NCBI GenBank assembly: GCA_964501415.1 | Contig: CAZCSL010000015.1 | Location: 1 to 36,195, forward strand | Length of the DNA stretch: 36,195 nucleotides | From: B1SED10-225 sp964501415 | Lineage (GTDB): Bacteria; Bacillota_I; Bacilli_A; Izemoplasmatales; Izemoplasmataceae | Direction of reading: 5' to 3' | Part shown: piece by piece, positions 29,981 through 36,195 of the stretch | How positions within the stretch are numbered: position 1 is the first letter of the stretch | How the letters are laid out: every line of letters starts with the position of its first letter | Notes under the pieces: generated by a model | What the model was told of the DNA's origin: nothing | Databases searched by the model: none | The model's input: only the letters and a program-made list of their open reading frames with translations | Made by a program: the position numbers and the translations under genes

Positions 29981-30858
29981 AAAAACTATACTTTAAGGAA
30001 AATCCCCAACTCATCGATGAGATTATTGATGAGTTGAGCGAAGATGAAAATTTAAAACCCTTCTTTTTAAAACACGACATTAGCAGCTCAGCGATTGAAG
30101 AGGCGCTTAGCGATCTTTTGGTTTACAAAAAGGAAATTAAGTATTGTGCGCCTTGTAAAGGACTGGACAACTGCCAACAAGATACCTTGGGCATGCAACC
30201 CGTGCTTAAATATCAAGGGGGAAAAATCCGCTTAGAGTATGTTGCTTGCAGCTACTTACAAGCAAAAGAAAACCGCTTGTCTAGCAAAAAACGCATCAAC
30301 GCACTTTATATGCCCAAAATGATTTTTGAAGCGACCTTGAAAGATTTTTATATGAACAGCGATGTGAGAAAAAGGCTGTATCAAAAAATCATTGGAATCG
30401 CGAATCAATATATCAAAGGGGAGAAAGTCAAAGGCCTTTATATTCATGGCCGTTATCAAATAGGTAAAACCTATAGTCTTGCCGCGATTGCCAATCACTT
30501 TTCTGAACAAGGTTACGGTGTAACCATCGCTTATTATCCAGATTTGGTGCGCGAGTTAAAAAGCGCCATTAAAGATGGCAGTTTAGAATCCCGTATTTCT
30601 GATTTAAAAAACATTGATATTTTATGTTTGGATGACATTGGTGGAGAAGCGTTCAGTCCTTGGATTAGAGATGAAGTTTTAGGGCCCATTTTACAATACC
30701 GTTTGTTAGATGATAAATTGACTTTTTTCACTTCTAATGTGCCCCTTCAAGATTTGACTTCTTATTATATTGACAGTGAACAACAACAAGAAAAAATCAA
30801 AGGGTACCGTATCATTGAAAGAATCAAACATCTTAGTGAAACCATTAACATGAAGTAA
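29977..30858 (+). CDS. dnaI: Helicase loader DnaI (AAA+ ATPase)
   Basis: Loads the replicative helicase onto DNA. The 293-aa protein has an N-terminal zinc-binding, helicase-contacting domain with Cys57, Cys60, Cys66 and Cys91, and a C-terminal AAA+ domain. Walker A is GRYQIGKT (158-165), Walker B ILCLDDIG (215-222), followed by SPWIRDEVLGPILQYR and the sensor-like FFTSN. It overlaps dnaB by 4 bases, so the two are coupled. There is no terminator between it and the thrS leader, which starts from its own promoter at the dnaI stop codon. Confidence 0.95.
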   Translation: MKKLYFKENPQLIDEIIDELSEDENLKPFFLKHDISSSAIEEALSDLLVYKKEIKYCAPCKGLDNCQQDTLGMQPVLKYQGGKIRLEYVACSYLQAKENRLSSKKRINALYMPKMIFEATLKDFYMNSDVRKRLYQKIIGIANQYIKGEKVKGLYIHGRYQIGKTYSLAAIANHFSEQGYGVTIAYYPDLVRELKSAIKDGSLESRISDLKNIDILCLDDIGGEAFSPWIRDEVLGPILQYRLLDDKLTFFTSNVPLQDLTSYYIDSEQQQEKIKGYRIIERIKHLSETINMK

Positions 30859-30887
30859 TTGACAAAAAGAATATTTATTTGTATCAT
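30859..30887 (+). promoter_or_regulatory. Sigma-A promoter of the threonine T-box transcript
   Basis: TTGACA at 30859-30864 and TATCAT at 30882-30887 are 17 bases apart, directly after the dnaI stop codon. The transcript would start near 30894. Confidence 0.85.
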
Positions 30888-30893
30888 GTTTGT

Positions 30894-31089
30894 AACAACT
30901 ATGAAAAGGGCAAAAACGTTTCTACCCACAGCGAAGCGGATTTGGTGAAAGCCGCTAAAGAAACGCTACTTCCTTTGAGTTGGCCCCGAAAGGTGAGTCC
31001 GTTTGTCGCGTTAAGACCTCAAGAGCATGTGAACTAAGGTGGTACCGCGGAGCCATTCGTCCTTAACAACGTTGTTAAGGACGTTTTTT
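30894..31089 (+). promoter_or_regulatory. T-box riboswitch (threonine) with terminator
   Basis: The T-box AAGGTGGTACCGCGG lies at 31036-31050. The terminator at 31058-31083 is a 26-base palindrome (CGTCCTTAACAAC and its complement) followed by TTTTTT. Stem I is closed by GGGC/GCCC; within it CGTTTC pairs with GAAACG and AGCGG with CCGCT, and the distal loop holds GGTGAAAG. Threonine specificity is inferred from thrS downstream. ACU and ACG triplets occur on the 3' side of stem I near 30970-30985, but I cannot fix which is the specifier. Confidence 0.88.
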
Positions 31090-31109
31090 ATACTTTTAGG
31101 AGGCAAGAC

Positions 31110-31421
31110 ATGTTAAAGACCAATTTGACGATTAAAGAGTTACAAGCGCATATCAAACGCATTGATTATCAACCAGGAAAAAAATATGAGGTCGTTTTAA
31201 AGCTTTTTGAAGAAGTCGGTGAATTATCAGAAGAAATGCGCAAGGAGCATCAAAAAGGTTTAAGCAAGGAACGCAAAGATAAAATCAAATATGAGCTTTA
31301 TGATGTCTTGCATTATGTCACCCATATTGCCAATATTTACGGCATCGATTTAGAAGATGCCATCATAGAAAAAGACAAAATAAATGAAGCAAGATACGAT
31401 GATAGGAGGAAATTAAAATGA
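31110..31421 (+). CDS. MazG-like nucleotide pyrophosphohydrolase
   Basis: A 103-aa all-alpha NTP-PPase-type protein. It carries the metal-binding pattern EExxE at Glu34, Glu35 and Glu38 (LFEEVGELSEE) and the second half ExxD at Glu62 and Asp65 (YELYDVLHYVTHIANIYGI). This single-domain form is typical of dimeric or tetrameric MazG-like enzymes that hydrolyse non-canonical NTPs to NMP and PPi. AGGAGG precedes the start. It lies between the threonine T-box and thrS and overlaps thrS by 4 bases, so it is controlled by tRNA-Thr charging and made together with ThrRS. The actual nucleotide substrate is unknown. Confidence 0.85.
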   Translation: MLKTNLTIKELQAHIKRIDYQPGKKYEVVLKLFEEVGELSEEMRKEHQKGLSKERKDKIKYELYDVLHYVTHIANIYGIDLEDAIIEKDKINEARYDDRRKLK

Positions 31422-33349
31422 TGCAAATAACCTTTAAAGATGGCAACAAAAAACCGTTTGAAAAAGGCATGTCGCCTGAGGAAATCGCGGGTGCGATTGC
31501 TCCGGGACTTAAAAAGAAAGCGGTCGCTGCTTATGTCAATGATGAGTTATTTGATTTAAACCGACCAATTTATGAAGACGCCCAACTAGATATCATTACT
31601 AAAGACCAAAGTGAAGCGTTTGAAGTTTTGAATCATTCCACAGCGCATTTGATGGCTCAAGCCGTCAAACGCCTTTATCCGGATGCGAAATTTGGTGTAG
31701 GACCAGCGATTAAAGACGGTTTTTATTACGATATTGCGACCAGACATAAGATTACGGATGAAGACTTACCAAAAATTGAAAATATGATGCGGCGCATCGT
31801 CAAAGAACAAGAAAATATGAAGCGTGAAGAAATCAGCAAAGAAGAAGCACTAGAGCGTTTCAAAGATGATCCTTACAAAAAAGAACTGATCGAAGAACTG
31901 CCGCAAGGCGACACCATAAGCATCTACACCCAAGGAGAGTTTGTAGATTTATGCCGTGGTGGGCATATCGGCAATACCCGTCATATAAAACACTTTAAAC
32001 TCTTAAGCGTAGCGGGTGCTTATTGGCGCGGTGATTCAGACCGTGAGATGTTACAGCGGATTTATGGTACCGCTTGGTTCAGTAAGGAAGCCTTAGAAGA
32101 ACACTTGAAAGTTTTACAAGACCGCAAGGAAAGAGACCACCGCAAACTAGGTAAAGAACTCAAGATATTCATGCACGATAAAAAAGCTGGTCAAGGTTTG
32201 CCCATATGGTTGCCTAATGGGTATACCATTCGCCGTACCTTGGAAGACTACGTGTATGATTTAGAGCGCAAAAACGGATATTTGCATCTTTCAACCCCGG
32301 TTTTAGGCACCAAGGAACTTTATCAAACCAGCGGACACTTTGATCATTACCAAGATGATATGTTCCCGTTGATGAACGATGATGATGAGACCTTTGTCTT
32401 GCGTCCCATGAGCTGTCCACACCATATGATTGTGTATAATAGTGAGCTGAGAAGTTATAGAGACCTTCCTTTGCGGTATGCAGAAATCGTCACCCAGCAT
32501 CGCTATGAAGCCTCAGGCGCTTTAAGCGGTTTAGAACGCGTTCGTGCCATGACATTGACGGATTCACATATATTCGCTAGAAAAGATCAAATCAAATCAG
32601 AAGTATTAAATGCTTATCAGTTAATCTTACAAGTGATAAAAGATTTAGATCTAACGATCGATTATGTGGAACTAGCATTAAGAGACAAAACTAAGGGCAA
32701 GTTTCATGATGATGATCAACTGTGGGATGAAGCGGAAGCAACCATGAAGAGCCTTTTGGATGAAGAAGGCATTGCTTACAAAGAAGTAAAAGGTGAAGCC
32801 GCCTTTTACGGACCTAAGGTCGACATTCAGGTTAGAACGGCCATGGATCATGTCATTACGATGTCTACGGTACAACTAGATTTCCTATTACCTGAGCGCT
32901 TTGATTTAACTTACATAGGAAAAGATGGTGAAAAGCACCGCCCCGTCGTTATTCACCGTGGCTTGATATCGACGTGGGAACGTTTGATGAGTATCTTGCT
33001 TGAACAATATAAAGGGGCATTCCCCACTTGGTTAGCGCCAACTCAGATGCGTTTGATTGCGGTCAATAAAGAAGCGCATGGTGAATTTGCACAGGCGCTT
33101 CATGAAGAGTTTATTGAAGCGGGATTCAGAAGTTCCATTGACTTAAGAGAAGAAAAATTAGGGTATAAAATTCGTGAAGCCCAAACACAAAAAATCCCTT
33201 ATCAACTCGTCATTGGTGACAAAGAAGTAGAAGGTAATACGGTAACTTATAGACGCTACGGACAAAAAGAACAAACCACCGTATCCCTAAAAGACTTCAT
33301 CGACATGATTAAGACTGAAATCAAAGAAAAGAAATCGTATTTAAGATAG
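31418..33349 (+). CDS. thrS: Threonyl-tRNA synthetase
   Basis: Charges tRNA-Thr. The 643-aa class IIa enzyme has an N-terminal TGS domain (about 1-60), an editing domain with HSTAHLMAQAV (HxxxH) and the SVAGAYWRGD region, and a catalytic core. The core has motif 1 around YTIRRTLEDYVY, motif 2 HRYEASGALSGLERVRA and motif 3 IHRGLISTWERLM. Zinc ligands are the Cys of RPMSCPHHM, the His of DSHIF and the His of VIHRG. A C-terminal anticodon-binding domain ends the protein. ATG 31418 overlaps the MazG-like stop and has GGAGG upstream. Control is by the T-box ahead of the MazG-like gene. Confidence 0.97.
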   Translation: MMQITFKDGNKKPFEKGMSPEEIAGAIAPGLKKKAVAAYVNDELFDLNRPIYEDAQLDIITKDQSEAFEVLNHSTAHLMAQAVKRLYPDAKFGVGPAIKDGFYYDIATRHKITDEDLPKIENMMRRIVKEQENMKREEISKEEALERFKDDPYKKELIEELPQGDTISIYTQGEFVDLCRGGHIGNTRHIKHFKLLSVAGAYWRGDSDREMLQRIYGTAWFSKEALEEHLKVLQDRKERDHRKLGKELKIFMHDKKAGQGLPIWLPNGYTIRRTLEDYVYDLERKNGYLHLSTPVLGTKELYQTSGHFDHYQDDMFPLMNDDDETFVLRPMSCPHHMIVYNSELRSYRDLPLRYAEIVTQHRYEASGALSGLERVRAMTLTDSHIFARKDQIKSEVLNAYQLILQVIKDLDLTIDYVELALRDKTKGKFHDDDQLWDEAEATMKSLLDEEGIAYKEVKGEAAFYGPKVDIQVRTAMDHVITMSTVQLDFLLPERFDLTYIGKDGEKHRPVVIHRGLISTWERLMSILLEQYKGAFPTWLAPTQMRLIAVNKEAHGEFAQALHEEFIEAGFRSSIDLREEKLGYKIREAQTQKIPYQLVIGDKEVEGNTVTYRRYGQKEQTTVSLKDFIDMIKTEIKEKKSYLR

Positions 33350-33357
33350 CTAAAGCA

Positions 33358-33390
33358 GGACGCCTAAGGAAATTAGGCGTCCCTTTTTCT
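33358..33390 (+). terminator. Rho-independent terminator of thrS
   Basis: GGACGCCTAA (33358-33367) pairs with TTAGGCGTCC (33373-33382) around a five-base loop and is followed by CTTTTTC. A strong intrinsic terminator 9 bases after the stop codon. Confidence 0.93.
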
Positions 33391-33399
33391 TTTAATCAA

Positions 33400-33548
33400 C
33401 GTTGTATAATTAAGGTTTTTAGTATATATTTAAGGTATCAAGGACGCTTAACGTTTATTTCATACCCCACAAGCTGAACATCCATTCATAGCATGTTTAA
33501 ACCCGTATGGTTTTTAGGTTAATAATCTTTATTCTCTGGGAGGCAAAT
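33400..33548 (+). promoter_or_regulatory. Upstream region of the lipoprotein gene with a candidate promoter
   Basis: TATAAT at 33405-33410 could be a -10 but lacks a clear -35, and would leave a leader of about 130 nt. A small hairpin, AAACC/GGTTT, lies near 33495-33509. GGGAGG at 33538-33543 is the ribosome-binding site for the ATG at 33549. Nothing else is recognisable. Confidence 0.4.
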
Positions 33549-36131
33549 ATGAACCCCTTTAAAAGACTAGGTTTTGTTTTAGTAATGCTTTTGTTTTTCG
33601 TTTTGGCAAGCTGTGGCAATGGTGAAGATGAACCCGATGATAATGATGTGATTGAACAAGCCCCTTCTTTTAATGTGCGTGTGGCTTTTGAAAGTATCCA
33701 TATCATGATTGAAGATGTGACTGATGCCGACGATCAATTAATGGATTTTCAAGATTTTTATGATTTAATTGACAAAGACATCTCTGGATTAACTTTATAT
33801 AGTACACAGGATGAACCTGATGATATTTTTTATTCCTTTAATGATTTAAAAGCATTAGAGGATGTTGATTTTGATGAAGATCAGGGGAGCATTGTCATTC
33901 AAGGAGATATCGAACTGAATACCGGTGCCTTTGCCCCTGAGGGCTCTTTTGAAGCTTTTGAAGTTTTTAAGCACGATCGAGCTTCCATTTCGGTTTTTGC
34001 TTCAGACGGTAGTTGGGAGGCCAGCAAATCTGTGGCGGTTCCATATTTAACCATTGATGCTAAAAATGAAGGCGATGCTATGAGGTTAACCCTCTCAGGA
34101 AATGCGGCTTATGGTGATGATGATTTATCATTCTTACCTGCATTCATCTTAAACGGTGCTTATGATGTCAATATTCTTGAGGCTACAGGAGATGATTACA
34201 TCGAAGCTAAAGCCCAAAGTAAAATCGTCGCAGATTTATCTGATAATCATATCTATGCCTGGTATGAATGGGTGGATGAATATAGTGATGGGATTGAAAA
34301 TATAACCGCTATAAACCTCAGTTTATCCAATAATGACATTATAGTAGAAGCCTCAAAAGAAAGCGATGAACTTTTTGCGGCTATGACGCTTTATTTTATG
34401 GACGGCAATATTGGGACCATTCAATACCTTCAAGTTCGTTTTATGGGCTCAAAAGAAACATCCATGGTTGATGTTTCTCCTATTGAAGGCAGTGGTGATC
34501 AAACGACCATCACTTCGGATTACTTTAATGTTGTGGAAGGTGAAAGCCTAGATCTAGACGATAACGAAATTACCGATGGGAAGATGCTTTTGACGAACGA
34601 CTTATTAGTGGGGCAATTTTTAGACCGCTTAGAAAAAGAAAGTATGTATCAAACATGGAAAGTTACAACGTTGGAAGACCGCCCATTAAGTCCATCGGTT
34701 TTTGGCCCAGCTTTAAGTAAAAATCCCCATGAAGATACGATTTCAAATGGCGATGTTTTAAGCGTTTTATCGGCTGATTGGACGACTATAAGATACTATC
34801 GTCTCAATGTTTTAGATATTTATCCTTATTTAGATGATATCAATGAGGCAGACGATGCTCAAAGTCTATATGAACAGCTCGAAAAAGAGGCGTTGAAATT
34901 AGATATCGTACAGGCACACAAACAGCACTATTTTAAAGCTTACGTTGCATCGGGGTATTTGGATGATGAGACGTTTGAGCAGTACGCCGAGTTAAAAGCC
35001 TTTGTTGAAGAAGTCAATCAAACGGCTGCGCAGATGATAGAAAAGCTCTTAGATGTCAATCAAGCGGATGACGAAGCATCATTGTTCAGCGCTTTAGAAG
35101 CATTGGAAGATTTAGAAAAACTAGAGGGGGATTATTCACAAGCTTATTGGCAAGCTTATGTTGAACATAACTACACAGAAAAAGATTTCATCGCCACCGA
35201 TGAGGTTCAAGCCTTCATTGATGAAGTAAACGAATATATGCAAGCTATTGAGGCTAAACTGCAGGATATCAACGCTGCTACAGATGCAAAAACGCTACTA
35301 ACAGCCTTAAAATCCGTTGACTCATTAACTAATATCAATGCTGACTATAAAGCGGGATATTACGAGGGTTACTTAGAAGGTGGTTATGATGATGAAAAGG
35401 TATTTACATTTATAGATGAGGTTCAGGCTTTCATAGATGACATAAACGAAACCATGGATGATTATGCACACCTGTTAGAAGCTATGAATAATGCTACTAC
35501 AAGTGAAGCCTTAATAGAGGCATTAACCGATGATGACTTGAATATTGAGTCGGTAGATGAAGACCACGTTATGGCATATTGGAGCGCCTATGAACAAAGC
35601 GGTTATCTTGAGGATAAGGCATTTATAACGCCAAGTGAAGTTCAAGCTTTTGTTAATGAAGTCAATACGGAAATAGCTGATCGAATGGCAACATTGTCTA
35701 GCGTAAACGAAGCCACTAATTCGGCATCTTTACTAGAAGCCCTTAAAGATGAAGACCTTGATTTAAAAAACGTTGAAAACGAAAATGAAGACGCTTATTG
35801 GCAAGCTTATCAAGAAGAAGGTTATGATGATGACAATAAGTTTTATTACATCGAAGTAGTGCAAGCATTCATCGATGAAGTGAACGCAGCCATCGACCAA
35901 GAAGAACCACCTCAAGATGATGATTTATCGGACTTAAACGATGCCACTAATGCGGATGCATTATTGCAGGCTTTAAAGGATTTAAACCTCGATAATGTCA
36001 ATCCGAGCAATAAACAAGCTTATTGGCAAGCCTACCAACATGAAGGCTATGACAATGATAAGACATTTGATTCGATTCAAGAAGCTCAAGGGTTTGTGAA
36101 CGGGGTCAATGCGCATCCTGGTGGCCCCTAA
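33549..36131 (+). CDS. Large acidic repeat lipoprotein of unknown function
   Basis: An 860-aa exported lipoprotein. The signal peptide MNPFKRLGFVLVMLLFFV ends in the lipobox LASC, with Cys22 as the lipidated residue. An acidic linker (GEDEPDDNDV) and a unique region of about 400 residues follow; the latter has a beta-rich look and I match it to no family. The last 433 residues are six tandem repeats of 68-77 aa, with cores like AYWQAY..GY.D and EVQAFIDEVN. The protein is strongly acidic and has one cysteine, no membrane helix after the signal and no protease or sugar-binding motif. It is monocistronic, with a terminator on both sides. A surface binding or structural role is inferred from the architecture only. 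Confidence 0.85.
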   Translation: MNPFKRLGFVLVMLLFFVLASCGNGEDEPDDNDVIEQAPSFNVRVAFESIHIMIEDVTDADDQLMDFQDFYDLIDKDISGLTLYSTQDEPDDIFYSFNDLKALEDVDFDEDQGSIVIQGDIELNTGAFAPEGSFEAFEVFKHDRASISVFASDGSWEASKSVAVPYLTIDAKNEGDAMRLTLSGNAAYGDDDLSFLPAFILNGAYDVNILEATGDDYIEAKAQSKIVADLSDNHIYAWYEWVDEYSDGIENITAINLSLSNNDIIVEASKESDELFAAMTLYFMDGNIGTIQYLQVRFMGSKETSMVDVSPIEGSGDQTTITSDYFNVVEGESLDLDDNEITDGKMLLTNDLLVGQFLDRLEKESMYQTWKVTTLEDRPLSPSVFGPALSKNPHEDTISNGDVLSVLSADWTTIRYYRLNVLDIYPYLDDINEADDAQSLYEQLEKEALKLDIVQAHKQHYFKAYVASGYLDDETFEQYAELKAFVEEVNQTAAQMIEKLLDVNQADDEASLFSALEALEDLEKLEGDYSQAYWQAYVEHNYTEKDFIATDEVQAFIDEVNEYMQAIEAKLQDINAATDAKTLLTALKSVDSLTNINADYKAGYYEGYLEGGYDDEKVFTFIDEVQAFIDDINETMDDYAHLLEAMNNATTSEALIEALTDDDLNIESVDEDHVMAYWSAYEQSGYLEDKAFITPSEVQAFVNEVNTEIADRMATLSSVNEATNSASLLEALKDEDLDLKNVENENEDAYWQAYQEEGYDDDNKFYYIEVVQAFIDEVNAAIDQEEPPQDDDLSDLNDATNADALLQALKDLNLDNVNPSNKQAYWQAYQHEGYDNDKTFDSIQEAQGFVNGVNAHPGGP
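34830..36128 (+). repeat. Six tandem repeats of about 72 codons in the lipoprotein
   Basis: Copies start at 34830, 35046, 35259, 35472, 35694 and 35925, giving periods of 72, 71, 71, 74 and 77 codons and a last copy of 68. Each begins L-x-x-(I/V)-N-x-A, continues with a LL-x-AL helix, a variable acidic loop, A-Y-W-x-A-Y-x-x-x-G-Y, and ends EVQAF(I/V)-(D/N)-(E/D)-(V/I)-N. The regular helical pattern suggests a repeating alpha-solenoid-like or bundle module. Confidence 0.9.
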
Positions 36132-36140
36132 AAAGCCATA

Positions 36141-36173
36141 AAAAAAACATCGTTCTTGTAACGATGTTTTTTT
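36141..36173 (+). terminator. Rho-independent terminator of the lipoprotein gene
   Basis: AAAAAAACATCGTT (36141-36154) pairs over 14 positions with AACGATGTTTTTTT (36160-36173) around a five-base loop. It could work in both directions. Confidence 0.93.
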
Positions 36174-36195
36174 ATGTGATTAGATGTCTTTTCTA

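Noticed and set aside
31418..33349. CPHHM instead of CPGHM in ThrRS as an active-site change
   Set aside because: From memory CPHHM is the usual form in Firmicutes ThrRS, so it is not unusual.

Overview
The window is a chromosomal core segment of a low-GC, Gram-positive-type bacterium. Gene content and order are those of Firmicutes: rpsP-khpA-rimM-trmD-rplS, polA-mutM-coaE-dnaB-dnaI-thrS, ccpA next to tyrS, and ylbF-ylbG. Two T-box leaders and many consensus sigma-A or extended -10 promoters fit this. UGA is used as a stop by several genes (polA, trmB, the CDF transporter, the nitroreductase, mazG-like), so this is genetic code 11, not the Mycoplasma/Spiroplasma code. An Acholeplasma/Izemoplasma-like or other deep Firmicutes lineage is my inference; no rRNA is present to test it. 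No tRNA, rRNA, CRISPR array or prophage was seen.

Layout. 1-2.2 kb: phosphofructokinase, a UPF0223 protein and a 16S rRNA pseudouridine synthase. 2.2-4.8 kb (minus strand): a thioredoxin-CcdA fusion, a small orphan protein and a cysteine desulfurase in one operon behind a perfect sigma-A promoter. 4.95-8.0 kb: ylbF-ylbG, then the rpsP-khpA-rimM-trmD-rplS translation operon with an internal promoter and a structured leader before rplS. 8.0-10.5 kb: CcpA-like regulator and T-box-controlled tyrS. 10.5-11.0 kb: a decayed, internally deleted IS3-family element. 11.0-13.0 kb: a YxlEFG-like membrane protein/ABC exporter operon. 13.0-15.4 kb (minus): a zinc/cadmium P1B-ATPase with its ArsR repressor and a visible operator. 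15.4-20.4 kb: dipeptidase, trmB, M42 aminopeptidase, an ECF S-component (probably pantothenate), coaX and acpP. 20.5-23.2 kb: a secreted subtilisin with InlB-type repeats, split by a 100-N assembly gap. 23.3-33.4 kb: the replication/repair run polA-CDF-nitroreductase-mutM-coaE-dnaB-dnaI, then a threonine T-box over a MazG-like gene and thrS. 33.5-36.1 kb: a large acidic lipoprotein with six tandem repeats.

How they fit together. Most genes are housekeeping. One cofactor thread runs through the middle: pantothenate uptake (ECF), pantothenate kinase (coaX), dephospho-CoA kinase (coaE, further on), and acyl carrier protein, which carries the CoA-derived arm. The points most worth a second look are: the IS3 remnant; the near-identical fused promoter/ribosome-binding modules in front of ylbF and trmB; the ArsR operator lodged in the zntA-like promoter; a cre-like palindrome in the ccpA promoter; the hybrid ATP/PPi signature of the phosphofructokinase; the MazG-like gene under the threonine T-box; the structured leader before the ECF gene; and the assembly gap, whose flanks are identical for 42 bases and suggest that the protease is really intact. 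I see no convincing wholly new system.
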